Source: an uncultured Pelagibacteraceae bacterium
GTDB taxonomy: Bacteria > Pseudomonadota > Alphaproteobacteria > Pelagibacterales > Pelagibacteraceae
NCBI GenBank assembly: GCA_902635665.1
Contig: CACPOX010000011.1
Coordinates: 1-41,040 of the forward strand
Direction: 5' to 3'
DNA length: 41,040 nt
The position numbers were made by a program, and so were the translations under genes. The notes beneath the pieces are model-generated. The model was not told the origin of the DNA. It did not search any database and saw nothing but the letters and a program-made list of their open reading frames with translations. Within the stretch, counting starts at the first letter, position 1. Each line of letters starts with the position of its first letter. Positions 21,573-30,304 of the stretch are shown here, in pieces.

Positions 21573-22616
21573 TTATTCAAAAATTTTTGTATAGTTTTTT
21601 CTTGTTCTGTTTTTCCACTCACCTTTATGATAAGCATCACTAGCAATTAATGGTAAAACACTAGTTGCTTCTGCAAACACCATCTGTTCTTTTGTAATAT
21701 CTACTTTCCCCCATGAACTTGCTTCTTTTAATGTAGAGCTGCTACAAGCACCGTCTCTACTGTCAGCAACAGTAATTTGAACAGCATATTTATGCATGTC
21801 CACATCTTTTCCTAACAGTTCAGCGCAAATAACAGTATCTTGAATAAAGTTTTTAGGTACACCACCACCAATCATAAACAATCCAGAACCTTTAGATTTG
21901 ATTTTAATTTCTGTTAGTTCTCTAAATTCTCTAATTGAATCTATTGTCATATGTTTTTTTGGATTTTGATCTTGATGCATAACTAACCCAAATCCTGCGC
22001 TTGAGTCCGTAAAAGCAGGGCAGAAGATAGGAACATTGTTGTCAAAAGCAGTTTCAATTAAAGAGTCTTTTTTCTTTGAGTTATTTTTTAAATATTTTCC
22101 CATTTCATAAATGAACTCTCTTGAAGTATAGCTTCTCGCTTCTAAGTTATTTGCTATTTCACATATGATTTTATCACACATTTGAAGCTCTTCTTCATCT
22201 ATGTAGGTATCGTAAATTCTATCTATATAGTTATTCCTAAGCTCAGTATCATCTTGAAATTGTGAACCTTGATAATGTTTAAAACCAAGAGCCTCAAAAA
22301 AATCCATATCAACTATAGAGGCACCTGTTGCAACGATTGCATCTACCATATTATATTTAACTAAATCTTTATAAATATTCATGCATCCAGCTGCAGAAGT
22401 AGAACCAGCTAAAGTAAGAAAAATTGTACAATCTTTATCTTTAAGCATCTCGTTATAAATATTAGCAGCATTTGCTGTTTCTCTAGAAACAAATGACATT
22501 TTTTCCATTGAGGATATAATTTTTCTACTATCAAAAGAAGTTATATCGATGTGCTCAACAGGATTTTTTAAGAAATCTCTTTTACTGTTATGACCTGGAT
22601 TTTTTTGATCTGACAT
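21573..22616 (-). CDS. Deoxyhypusine-synthase-like protein, probable homospermidine synthase
   Basis: 347 aa, clearly of the deoxyhypusine synthase (DHS) family: TLAGSTSAAGC and VDAIVATGASIVDMDFFE in the NAD-binding fold, FCPAFTDSSAGFG, and the catalytic Lys region KEASSWGKVD (Lys304, matching the essential Lys of eukaryotic DHS). Bacteria have no eIF5A to modify. DHS relatives are known to have become homospermidine synthases, transferring an aminobutyl group from one putrescine to another. Placement between a PLP decarboxylase (TAATG overlap) and a ureohydrolase supports a polyamine synthase role. The exact product is inferred. Confidence 0.85.
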   Translation of the reverse strand: MSDQKNPGHNSKRDFLKNPVEHIDITSFDSRKIISSMEKMSFVSRETANAANIYNEMLKDKDCTIFLTLAGSTSAAGCMNIYKDLVKYNMVDAIVATGASIVDMDFFEALGFKHYQGSQFQDDTELRNNYIDRIYDTYIDEEELQMCDKIICEIANNLEARSYTSREFIYEMGKYLKNNSKKKDSLIETAFDNNVPIFCPAFTDSSAGFGLVMHQDQNPKKHMTIDSIREFRELTEIKIKSKGSGLFMIGGGVPKNFIQDTVICAELLGKDVDMHKYAVQITVADSRDGACSSSTLKEASSWGKVDITKEQMVFAEATSVLPLIASDAYHKGEWKNRTRKNYTKIFE

Positions 22617-23800
22617 TAAGCTACCAAGTTAGCTTTGTTAATGTCTTTATCATACATTGTCATTATTGGATTATCTTCAACTTGGTAAATTTCATTTGAG
22701 TAATAACCATTAAACTGAGTTCTAAATGTCAATCCGTATGCTCCAAGTTGACCAAGTTCAATATAATCATTTTCTTTAATATTATTTGGAAGCAAAAAAG
22801 GACCTTTCATATAATCCATGCTATCGCATGTTGGTCCAAAGAAATCAAAAGCAGTTAATTTTTTTGAAATTATTTTATTAGAATTTTCTTTAATCATTCT
22901 AGATGGGAATACAATGTTTGGTGTACCTGCATCAAAAAGAGTGCCATAGGTACCATCATTAATATAAAGTTTTTGTTTTTTTCTTAAATTAACCCTTACA
23001 ACTGTTGAGCCACTTTCTGCAACTATGGCTCTGCCAGGTTCACAAATAATTTCAGGAAGTTTTTCAAGCTTTAAATTTTCTAAACTCTTATTTATTTCAT
23101 TAAAATAACTAACTAAAGATTGTGGAATTAAGTCGGGATAGATTGTAGGGAAACCTCCACCTACATTAATATAATCTGGAATAATTTTTGTCTTTTTAAT
23201 TATATTTCCAATTTCACTAATTCCTTTTGAATAAGAAATTGGGTGCATACATTGTGAACCAACGTGAAAACTTAAACCAATCTTTTTAGCGTGTTGTTTT
23301 ACAAGTCTTAACAAACCTATTGCTTCTGATGTTAAAGCACCAAATTTTTTTGATAAATCAATTTCTGCATGTTCATTTGAAACAGCAACTCTTACAAATA
23401 ATTCTAAATCTTTAGCGTTATTTGTACTTTCAATTATTTTAATCAGTTCATCTTTAGTATCTAATGAAAAAGTTTTTACATCATAATTAAAATATGCTTC
23501 TTTTATACTTTCTCTGCTTTTAACAGTATGCATATAAGAGCATTTAGCTGTATTGCTAAAAGTTCTAATATTTTTAATTTCCTCAATTGATGCAACATCA
23601 AATTGCTCAACCCCACTTTCTATGATTGTTTTGACTACTTCAGGGTGTGGATTAGTTTTCACTGCATATAAAATTTTTCCTGGAAATTTGTTTAGGAAAA
23701 ATTTAACAGCAGATTTAATCGAATTCTTTCTTATACAGTAAATTGGTTTTTCAGGTTTCAGCTGATTAACTAATTCCTCAACTGATTTAAATTTTTGCAT
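22616..23800 (-). CDS. Ornithine/lysine decarboxylase-type PLP enzyme (fold III)
   Basis: 394 aa. The start at 23800 is fixed by a strong Shine-Dalgarno GGAGG (23813-23809) 8 bases upstream. An in-frame extension to 23908 is hydrophobic noise. PLP-Lys48 lies in ILYAVKTNPHPEVV. Also seen are SFHVGSQ, INVGGGFPTIYP, EPGRAIVAESG and the FFGPTCDSMDYM loop that supplies the Cys and Asp of ornithine-type decarboxylases. The length fits ornithine/lysine decarboxylase and is far short of fold-III arginine decarboxylases. First gene of the three-gene polyamine operon; its stop overlaps the next start (TAATG). Confidence 0.88.
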   Translation of the reverse strand: MQKFKSVEELVNQLKPEKPIYCIRKNSIKSAVKFFLNKFPGKILYAVKTNPHPEVVKTIIESGVEQFDVASIEEIKNIRTFSNTAKCSYMHTVKSRESIKEAYFNYDVKTFSLDTKDELIKIIESTNNAKDLELFVRVAVSNEHAEIDLSKKFGALTSEAIGLLRLVKQHAKKIGLSFHVGSQCMHPISYSKGISEIGNIIKKTKIIPDYINVGGGFPTIYPDLIPQSLVSYFNEINKSLENLKLEKLPEIICEPGRAIVAESGSTVVRVNLRKKQKLYINDGTYGTLFDAGTPNIVFPSRMIKENSNKIISKKLTAFDFFGPTCDSMDYMKGPFLLPNNIKENDYIELGQLGAYGLTFRTQFNGYYSNEIYQVEDNPIMTMYDKDINKANLVA

Positions 23801-23808
23801 TTTAAATG

Positions 23809-23813
23809 CCTCC
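23809..23813 (-). promoter_or_regulatory. Strong Shine-Dalgarno (GGAGG) of the PLP decarboxylase
   Basis: GGAGG on the minus strand with an 8-base spacer to the ATG at 23800. It is one of very few strong ribosome binding sites in the window. It sets the start 36 codons inside the longest open frame. Confidence 0.85.
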
Positions 23814-23933
23814 AAAAAAAATTTAATAAAAAAAAGTCTTTTTAAAAAAAACTTTAATATTTTTTGGCATATAAAGTAAACAGCACTAAAGTAAAGCAAA
23901 TAATTCATGCCAGAAATGCGTAAAATTCATGTA

Positions 23934-23963
23934 TTGTAATATCTTGCAGAGACCCCATATAAG
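23934..23963 (+). promoter_or_regulatory. Possible promoter for regA
   Basis: -35-like TTGTAA (23934-23939), then CATATA (23956-23961, spacer 16) or TATAAG (23958-23963, spacer 18). Either would start transcription at about the regA ATG (23968), implying a leaderless message. The boxes are only moderate matches. Confidence 0.35.
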
Positions 23964-23967
23964 GTTC

Positions 23968-24531
23968 ATGAAAGAAGAAGCAAAACTGCAGAATCTCAGT
24001 GATTTTGAGAATAAGTCATTATTGATCGTTGATGATGACAATCCTTTTCGTGAGCGTTTAGCAAGAGCGATGGAAAAAAAAGGATTTGAAGTTTTTCAAG
24101 CTGAGAGTGTGCAAAAGGGAGTTGAATCTGTAAAAACTAAAAAACCTGGTTTTGCTGTTGTAGACTTAAGACTTGGAGATGGTAATGGACTTGAGGTTGT
24201 AAAAGAAATTCAGTCTTCAAATAGTGATAGTAGGATTATTATGTTAACTGGTTATGGCAATATTCCAACTGCAGTAGCTGCAATCAAAGAAGGTGCAATA
24301 GATTATTTAGCCAAACCTGCTGATGCAGAAGATGTTGAGAAAGCATTATTAGCAGATCCTGCAAAAAAAGCAGCCCCTCCAGAAAATCCTATGTCTGCTG
24401 ACAGGGTTAAGTGGGAACATATTCATAGAGTTTTCGAGCTATGTAATAGAAATGTTTCAGAAACAGCAAGAAGACTTAAAATGCACAGAAGAACTCTCCA
24501 AAGAATTCTTTCTAAGAGATCACCTAGATAA
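23968..24531 (+). CDS. regA: RegA/PrrA/ActR-type redox response regulator
   Basis: 187 aa from the ATG at 23968, close to the roughly 184 aa of Rhodobacter RegA; an upstream ATG at 23929 would add 13 unrelated residues. The receiver domain (about 16-130) has the acidic pocket VDDD and phospho-acceptor Asp66 in FAVVDLRLGDGNG, with LTGYGNIPTAVAAIKEGA later. The C-terminal Fis-type helix-turn-helix (NVSETARRLKMHRRTLQRIL) is almost diagnostic of RegA. The family controls respiration, carbon and energy genes in response to redox state, driven by the kinase RegB. No kinase gene lies nearby. It diverges from the polyamine operon across 167 bases. Confidence 0.93.
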   Translation: MKEEAKLQNLSDFENKSLLIVDDDNPFRERLARAMEKKGFEVFQAESVQKGVESVKTKKPGFAVVDLRLGDGNGLEVVKEIQSSNSDSRIIMLTGYGNIPTAVAAIKEGAIDYLAKPADAEDVEKALLADPAKKAAPPENPMSADRVKWEHIHRVFELCNRNVSETARRLKMHRRTLQRILSKRSPR

Positions 24532-25075
24532 ATTTTTTTAATTTTAAAATTTGAGATGATAAAACTGTTAAAATCAGGATTTTATATATTTCAATAAGTA
24601 GAAATGGTTGTGCGCCTGCTAAAAATACCTGTTTGAAACTTTTTTCAAATCCCATGTAATTCCAAAGTCCAAACAAACCTAAAACATAGGATATGCTTAC
24701 TGCAAAAATTAAATAACTAAATATAATTATTGGGTCGTTTTTTATTTTAATTTTTCCTGCAAAATAAGCAGTAAAAATAAACCCTATTAAATATCCTCCA
24801 GTTGGACCCATTAAATATCCAACACCACTTCCTTTCGCAAAAAATGGAAGTCCTATAGATCCTTCGAATAAGTATATAATTACCGTGATAGCTGCTAATT
24901 TATATCCCAATGCCATTCCAAGAAACAAAACAACAAATGTTTGCATTGTTGCAGGAACTAGAGTGAATGGTGTTTGAATTTTTGCTGAAATTGCAAGTAA
25001 TAGGGAACCAAATATTACAGCTATAACAGACTTTATTGATTTAGAGTTAAAAGAAATATTTTTACTAAGTTCCAT
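24524..25075 (-). CDS. bioY: Biotin transporter substrate-binding subunit BioY
   Basis: 183 aa from the ATG at 25075 (a TTG nine bases upstream is less likely). About six membrane segments. Family signatures are FTLVPATMQTFVVLFLGMAL, FEGSIGLPFFAKGSG, and YLMGPTGGYLIGF. BioY is the S component of energy-coupling-factor biotin uptake and can also work without BioM/BioN, which are absent here. This suggests the cell takes up biotin. Its 3' end overlaps the convergent regA by 8 bases. Confidence 0.93.
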   Translation of the reverse strand: MELSKNISFNSKSIKSVIAVIFGSLLLAISAKIQTPFTLVPATMQTFVVLFLGMALGYKLAAITVIIYLFEGSIGLPFFAKGSGVGYLMGPTGGYLIGFIFTAYFAGKIKIKNDPIIIFSYLIFAVSISYVLGLFGLWNYMGFEKSFKQVFLAGAQPFLLIEIYKILILTVLSSQILKLKKFI

Positions 25076-25144
25076 AAGCCACAATACTCTTAAAATTATT
25101 AATAATCTAGTTATAAATTAATAATAAACTAAATTTATATTTTT

Positions 25145-25173
25145 TTGTATACAGATTTAATTAGCCTTGTAAT
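25145..25173 (+). promoter_or_regulatory. Candidate promoter for polA
   Basis: -35 TTGTAT (25145-25150, 3 of 6), 17-base spacer, -10 TGTAAT (25168-25173, 5 of 6). The predicted start is near 25180, about 9 bases before the polA ATG. Confidence 0.45.
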
Positions 25174-25188
25174 AATTAAAAAAATTTA

Positions 25189-27963
25189 ATGAGTAAAATT
25201 CAAAAAAAAGATCACTTTTATTTAATTGATGGTTCTGGATATATTTTTAGAGCTTATTATGCTTTGCCTCCATTAACAAGAAAAAGTGATGGACTGCCAA
25301 CAGGTGCTGTAAGTGGTTTTTGCAGTATGTTATTTAAATTATTAGAGGATTCAAAATCTGAACAAAACTTACAAAAACCAACACATTTTGCAGTAATATT
25401 TGACTCAGCGAGAAAAACTTTCAGAAATGAAATTTATAGTGATTACAAAGCTAATAGATCAGAGGCACCAGACGATTTAGCTCCACAATTTGAGTATATA
25501 AGAAAATCAGTCTTAGCATTTAATTTACCATCCGTAGATCTTCCTAATTATGAAGCAGATGATTTGATTGCTACATATGTTGATCAAATCCTTAAAAAGG
25601 GTGCAAAAGTTACAATTGTTTCATCAGATAAAGATTTGATGCAGCTTTATAAAAAAGGAGTTCGAATTTTTGACCCTATGAAAAACAAATTTATAACTGA
25701 TGATGATGTCGTAAAAAAATTTGGAGTAGATGCTTCAAAAGTCATTGATGTGCAATCTTTAGCAGGAGATAGTAGCGATAACGTTCCTGGTGTTCCAGGC
25801 ATAGGTGTTAAGACGGCCGCAGAGCTAATTAATAAATATGGAACTTTAGAAAATCTATTAAAATCAGCTCACGAAATTAAGCAGAACAAAAGAAGGCAAA
25901 CCTTAATTGATAATAAAGATAAAGCATTAATAAGTAAAAAACTTGTAACACTAGATCACAACTCCCCTGTTAATAGAGAGTTAAGTGAATTTAAATTACA
26001 AAAAATAGATAAAGACAAATTATATAAATTTTTAAGAGAAATGGAGTTTAACAGATTATTAAGCTCTGCAATTTCTGCTTATGGGGAACCTGAACTAGAA
26101 AGTAATAAGATTGAAACTCACAATTTAGAAAAACAACAACCCATAAATAATAAAAATTATTTTTTGATTAACAATTTAGATGAAATTGACAGATGGATAG
26201 AGGAAGCAGAGGAAGTTGGTGAAGTTGCTGTAGACACAGAAACTACCTCATTAGATCCTCATCAAGCAGATTTAGTGGGTATTTCTCTTTGTTCTAAGAT
26301 TGGAAAAGCATGTTACATACCAGTTGGTCATAAGTCATCTAAGTGTGTTAACAAAGACGCAGTAATTAAAAAATTAAAAAAAATATTAGAAGATCCTAGT
26401 ATAAAAAAAATAGGTCAAAATATAAAATTCGATTTTATAGTATTTTATAAGCATGGAATAACCCTTTCATCAATGGAAGACACAATGTTGATGTCTTACG
26501 TCTTAGATGCAGGAAAAAATAGACATAATATGGATACTTTATCAGAAATTCATTTAGGACATAAAACAATTTCTTTTAAAGAGATCGTAGGCACAGGTAA
26601 GAAAGAAATTAATTTTAGTGAAGTAGAATTAGATAAAGCAAAAGATTACGCTGCTGAAGATGCTGATGTTACTTTTAGATTATATAAGAAATTTATCAAA
26701 AATTTAAAATTAGAAAAGATGATAAATATTTATGAAATTTTTGAAAAACCATTAATTAAAATTCTCGCATTTATGGAAATAGAGGGAGTTGAAATTGATA
26801 GTAAGTTTTTGAAATCTCTTTCAACTAAATTTGAAAAAAAAATTCAAAAACTTGAAAAAGAAGTATTTAAAATTTCTAAAAAAGAGTTCAATATCGCATC
26901 CCCAAAGCAATTAGGAGAAATAATTTATCATGATTTAAAAATAGCTGGATTAAAGAAAACTAAAAAAGGAAGTTTTGCAACAAGTGCCAGTGTTTTAGAG
27001 GATTTAGCATTTAAAGGTCATGAGTTTCCTAAATTAATTCTAGACTGGAGACAGGTTTCAAAATTAAAAAATACTTATTCAGATGCTTTACCTGAACATT
27101 TAAATCCAAATACAAAAAGAGTTCATACTTCGTTTTTGCTGGCCGCTACAACTACTGGAAGACTGGCTTCTAGTGATCCTAATTTACAAAATATTCCAAT
27201 TAAATCAGAAGATGGAAAAGATATAAGAAAAGCTTTCACAGCAAAAAAAGAGCACCTATTAATTTCTGCAGATTACAATCAGATTGAGATGAGAATTTTA
27301 GCAGATTTGGCGGATGTAAAAGAGCTTAAGAAAGCTTTTAAAAATAAAGAGGATATTCATTCTTTAACAGCTAGCCAAATATTCAATATTGATATTAAAA
27401 AAGTTAATCAGGACCACAGACGAAAGGCTAAGGCTATTAATTTTGGAATTATATATGGAATTTCACAATATGGATTAGCTAAGCAAATAAATGTTTCTAA
27501 TTATGAAGCGGAGGAATTTTTGAATTCGTATTTTTCCAAGTTTCCAGAAATTAAAGTCTATATGGATAATACCATTAAATTTTGTAGGAAAAGTGGATAT
27601 GTAAATAATATTTTTGGAAGAAGATCTCACTTTAATGGAATTAATGACAAAAACTTTAATGTAAGAAATTTTCAAGAACGTGCTGCAATTAATGCTCCTA
27701 TTCAAGGTTCTGCGTCTGAAGTAATGAGATTAGCTATGATAAGATTAGACAAAAAATTATTAGAACAAAAAAATTCTAATTCAAAAATGCTCTTGCAAAT
27801 TCATGATGAATTAATTTTTGAAATCCCAAAAAAAGAGGAAAAAGCAATGATTAAATTAATTGAGAAAGAAATGACCAGTGTAGCTCAGAGTGATTATCAT
27901 TCTTTTTCTACCCCTTTAACAGTTGATATTAATGTTGGAGATAATTGGGGAATGCTACATTAA
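25189..27963 (+). CDS. polA: DNA polymerase I
   Basis: 924 aa with all three domains. The 5' nuclease (about 1-300) has LIDGSGYIFRAYYA, NYEADDLIATYV and GDSSDNVPGVPGIGVKTAA. The 3'-5' exonuclease (about 320-510) keeps its catalytic residues: DTETTSLD (Exo I), GQNIKFDF (Exo II) and YAAEDADVTF (Exo III). The polymerase (about 550-924) has motif A SADYNQIEMRILADL, motif B RRKAKAINFGIIYG and motif C QIHDELIFE. It fills gaps and removes RNA primers in replication and repair. Proofreading appears intact. Single-gene unit between bioY (divergent) and chvI. Confidence 0.98.
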   Translation: MSKIQKKDHFYLIDGSGYIFRAYYALPPLTRKSDGLPTGAVSGFCSMLFKLLEDSKSEQNLQKPTHFAVIFDSARKTFRNEIYSDYKANRSEAPDDLAPQFEYIRKSVLAFNLPSVDLPNYEADDLIATYVDQILKKGAKVTIVSSDKDLMQLYKKGVRIFDPMKNKFITDDDVVKKFGVDASKVIDVQSLAGDSSDNVPGVPGIGVKTAAELINKYGTLENLLKSAHEIKQNKRRQTLIDNKDKALISKKLVTLDHNSPVNRELSEFKLQKIDKDKLYKFLREMEFNRLLSSAISAYGEPELESNKIETHNLEKQQPINNKNYFLINNLDEIDRWIEEAEEVGEVAVDTETTSLDPHQADLVGISLCSKIGKACYIPVGHKSSKCVNKDAVIKKLKKILEDPSIKKIGQNIKFDFIVFYKHGITLSSMEDTMLMSYVLDAGKNRHNMDTLSEIHLGHKTISFKEIVGTGKKEINFSEVELDKAKDYAAEDADVTFRLYKKFIKNLKLEKMINIYEIFEKPLIKILAFMEIEGVEIDSKFLKSLSTKFEKKIQKLEKEVFKISKKEFNIASPKQLGEIIYHDLKIAGLKKTKKGSFATSASVLEDLAFKGHEFPKLILDWRQVSKLKNTYSDALPEHLNPNTKRVHTSFLLAATTTGRLASSDPNLQNIPIKSEDGKDIRKAFTAKKEHLLISADYNQIEMRILADLADVKELKKAFKNKEDIHSLTASQIFNIDIKKVNQDHRRKAKAINFGIIYGISQYGLAKQINVSNYEAEEFLNSYFSKFPEIKVYMDNTIKFCRKSGYVNNIFGRRSHFNGINDKNFNVRNFQERAAINAPIQGSASEVMRLAMIRLDKKLLEQKNSNSKMLLQIHDELIFEIPKKEEKAMIKLIEKEMTSVAQSDYHSFSTPLTVDINVGDNWGMLH

Positions 27964-27973
27964 ATTTATAACA

Positions 27974-28002
27974 TTGCCCAAATTAGGACAATTTAGTATT
28001 TT
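27974..28002 (+). promoter_or_regulatory. Candidate promoter for chvI-chvG
   Basis: -35 TTGCCC (27974-27979), 17-base spacer, -10 TATTTT (27997-28002). The start would fall near 28009, about 5 bases before the chvI ATG. Each box is a 4-of-6 match. Confidence 0.45.
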
Positions 28003-28013
28003 TAAGTTAATTT

Positions 28014-28721
28014 ATGCAAAAAGAAACAATAGCATTAATAGATGACGATAGAAATATTTTAACAAGTTTAAGTATCGCATTAGAAAAAGAGGGTTTTAAA
28101 GTTCAAACATACATTGATGGTGAAAGCGCATTAATTGGCTTAACTAGAATACCTCCTGATTTAGCAGTTATAGATATAAAAATGCCAAAGATGGATGGAG
28201 AAGAATTATTAAAAAAACTTAGAAAAAAAACTTCTTTACCAGTAATTTTCTTAACATCTAAAGATGATGAGATTGATGAGTTGTTAGGTTTAAAACTGGG
28301 CGCAGATGACTTTGTAAAAAAATCAGGAGGTTTTTCCATAAAAGTTTTGATTGAAAGAATTAGAGTACAGTTAAGAAAAAAAGATTCAAATAATATTCTA
28401 GAGGAAAATAAAAGTCTGATATCCCATGGAAAATTAAAACTAGATCCATCACAACTCGAGTGTGAATGGAATGGAAAACAGCTACCTGATAAACTGACAA
28501 CAACTGAGTTTTTAATCGTTAAAGAATTAGCAAAGAGGCCTGGTATAATTAAAGAAAGAGCTCAGCTTATGGATATAGCTTACAGAGAGGATACAGATAT
28601 TGAGGATAGAACTATTGATAGCCACGTTAAACGAATTAGAAAAAAATTTAAAAAAGTAGATCCTGATTTTTCAGCTATTGAAACTAGGTATGGTAGTGGA
28701 TATAGATGGAATGTTAGCTAA
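28014..28721 (+). CDS. chvI: ChvI-type response regulator (OmpR family)
   Basis: 235 aa. Receiver domain with the acidic pair in ALIDDDRN and phospho-acceptor Asp54 in AVIDIKMPKMDG, then PVIFLTSKDDE and LKLGADDFVKK. The C-terminal winged helix has LTTTEFLIVKELAKRPG, DRTIDSHVKRIRKKFK and TRYGSGYRW. In alphaproteobacteria ChvI works with ChvG in acid, envelope and host/surface signalling. It is followed by its kinase through TAATG and then by ahcY, the order that marks the alphaproteobacterial chvI-chvG locus. Confidence 0.9.
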   Translation: MQKETIALIDDDRNILTSLSIALEKEGFKVQTYIDGESALIGLTRIPPDLAVIDIKMPKMDGEELLKKLRKKTSLPVIFLTSKDDEIDELLGLKLGADDFVKKSGGFSIKVLIERIRVQLRKKDSNNILEENKSLISHGKLKLDPSQLECEWNGKQLPDKLTTTEFLIVKELAKRPGIIKERAQLMDIAYREDTDIEDRTIDSHVKRIRKKFKKVDPDFSAIETRYGSGYRWNVS

Positions 28722-30280
28722 TGTTTAGTAAATACTTAAAAACTCTTTCTATATTAAAAAAATTTTTATTTATAAATTTTGTTATTTTTACAATTATTGG
28801 ATTATTCACATTTATATATCTGAACAATATTCAGCCAAGTTTAATAAAAAAAAAATCTCAAAATCATACAAACATTATTAACAACACCATTGATAATATT
28901 TTAAGGCTAGATGTAAAATTTCAATCTGATGATATTAGAAGATTTTTATTTTCAACAAGATTTATTTTTCAAAATTTAGATAGAGTAATATTTTTTGATG
29001 ACCAACTTAATCTTATTGGAGATACTGATACTTTAGATCTTGATCCAAGATCATTCTCTACAAGGCTTGATAAAATTGAATTTGAAAGTTTAGATGACGA
29101 AAAGATAGAAAAGACAATTAAGAAAAAAAATATAAAAATTGATGAAAAAAAACCTGTTTCATTCAAAGATATATTAAAAAATTATTCTAGTTCTGAAAAT
29201 TTAGGAGCTCCTTACACTTTTACGCAAGAAGATTTTAATCAATTTAATGTAACAACTATTAAGAATGTAACAAGGAATGAAATTAATCTTGGTTATGTAG
29301 CTATTACAGAAAATGCTAATGAAATTAAGACAGCGATAGATGAGAGAAAAGCATTTGTAATAAGAACTGCTATATCAGTAGGATTTGTAATATTAATTTT
29401 TTCTTTTGTGTTAAGCAGATATTTTATTAAACCTATACAAAATCTTGTTGGATATACAATTCGCATTAAAGAAAAAAGTCAAGTCAAACCAGGTATTGAA
29501 AATCTTAAAAAAAGAAATGATGAGTTAGGACTTTTGTCAAATTCTTTAGAGGATATGACAAACGAGCTTCAAAATAGAGTTACACATGCAGAAAACTTTT
29601 CGACGGATTTGGTTCACGAGATTAGAAATCCATTAGCATCTTTAAAAAGTGCATCAGAAATTTTACAAGACACAAGTGATAATGAACAAAGAAATAGATT
29701 ATTAAATATACTTAGTCATGATGTACAAAGAATAGAAAGATTAATCACTGATTATTCACAAATGTTAAAAGATGAAGTTGCTTTAAGTAAAGAAAAAATG
29801 AAAAAAATTAATATTGAACCTATTATTCAATCTGTTGTTGATGATTATAATAATATTCATCAAGTGAAAAAAGGAATAAAAATTGAATATAAAAATGATG
29901 GAAAAGATAAATATTTAATAAATGGTATAGAAAATAGAATTGAACAAATAATTGCAAATTTATTAGATAATTCAATATCGTTTAGTAAAGATGGTGGTAA
30001 TGTTTTTGTTGATATCTCTATTAACGAAAAAAACCAAATATCAATCAAAATTATTGATGAAGGCCAAGGATTTAAAGAAAAAGATACATCAAGAATATTT
30101 AAAAGATTTTATAGCAATAGACCTGAAAAATTTGGAGAACATTCGGGCCTAGGTTTAAATATAGTAAAAAATTTGGTTGAACTTCATGATGGTGAAATTG
30201 TAGCATCTAATCGTATTGATAAAGAAGGAGCAATGATAGAGATAAGATTTCCCAATGTTCAATCATATCTTGATAAATAA
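28721..30280 (+). CDS. chvG: ChvG-type sensor histidine kinase
   Basis: 519 aa. Membrane segments at about residues 15-34 and 211-233 flank a periplasmic sensor region of about 175 residues. HAMP follows, then the H-box with His299 in STDLVHEIRNPLASLKS, the N-box IANLLDNSISFSKDGG, G1 IIDEGQGF, and G2 HSGLGLNIVKNL. It phosphorylates ChvI. Its start overlaps the chvI stop (TAATG). The signal sensed here is unknown; in relatives it is low pH or cell-wall stress. The 3' end contains the candidate -35 of the ahcY promoter. Confidence 0.9.
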   Translation: MFSKYLKTLSILKKFLFINFVIFTIIGLFTFIYLNNIQPSLIKKKSQNHTNIINNTIDNILRLDVKFQSDDIRRFLFSTRFIFQNLDRVIFFDDQLNLIGDTDTLDLDPRSFSTRLDKIEFESLDDEKIEKTIKKKNIKIDEKKPVSFKDILKNYSSSENLGAPYTFTQEDFNQFNVTTIKNVTRNEINLGYVAITENANEIKTAIDERKAFVIRTAISVGFVILIFSFVLSRYFIKPIQNLVGYTIRIKEKSQVKPGIENLKKRNDELGLLSNSLEDMTNELQNRVTHAENFSTDLVHEIRNPLASLKSASEILQDTSDNEQRNRLLNILSHDVQRIERLITDYSQMLKDEVALSKEKMKKINIEPIIQSVVDDYNNIHQVKKGIKIEYKNDGKDKYLINGIENRIEQIIANLLDNSISFSKDGGNVFVDISINEKNQISIKIIDEGQGFKEKDTSRIFKRFYSNRPEKFGEHSGLGLNIVKNLVELHDGEIVASNRIDKEGAMIEIRFPNVQSYLDK

Positions 30281-30297
30281 ATACTTAGCTGTATAAA
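30270..30297 (+). promoter_or_regulatory. Candidate sigma70 promoter for ahcY
   Basis: -35 TTGATA (30270-30275, 5 of 6, within the chvG 3' end), 16-base spacer, -10 TATAAA (30292-30297, 5 of 6). Transcription would begin at 30304 or 30305, that is at the A of the ahcY ATG, predicting a leaderless mRNA. Confidence 0.6.
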
Positions 30298-30304
30298 GCT
30301 TGCC

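Noticed and set aside
21573..22616. True eIF5A hypusination enzyme
   Set aside because: Bacteria lack the eIF5A substrate and the operon context is polyamine metabolism, so a literal deoxyhypusine synthase function is not supported.
23801..23908. 36-residue N-terminal extension of the PLP decarboxylase
   Set aside because: The extension is hydrophobic, AT-run-derived sequence without family similarity, and a strong GGAGG sits 8 bases before the ATG at 23800.
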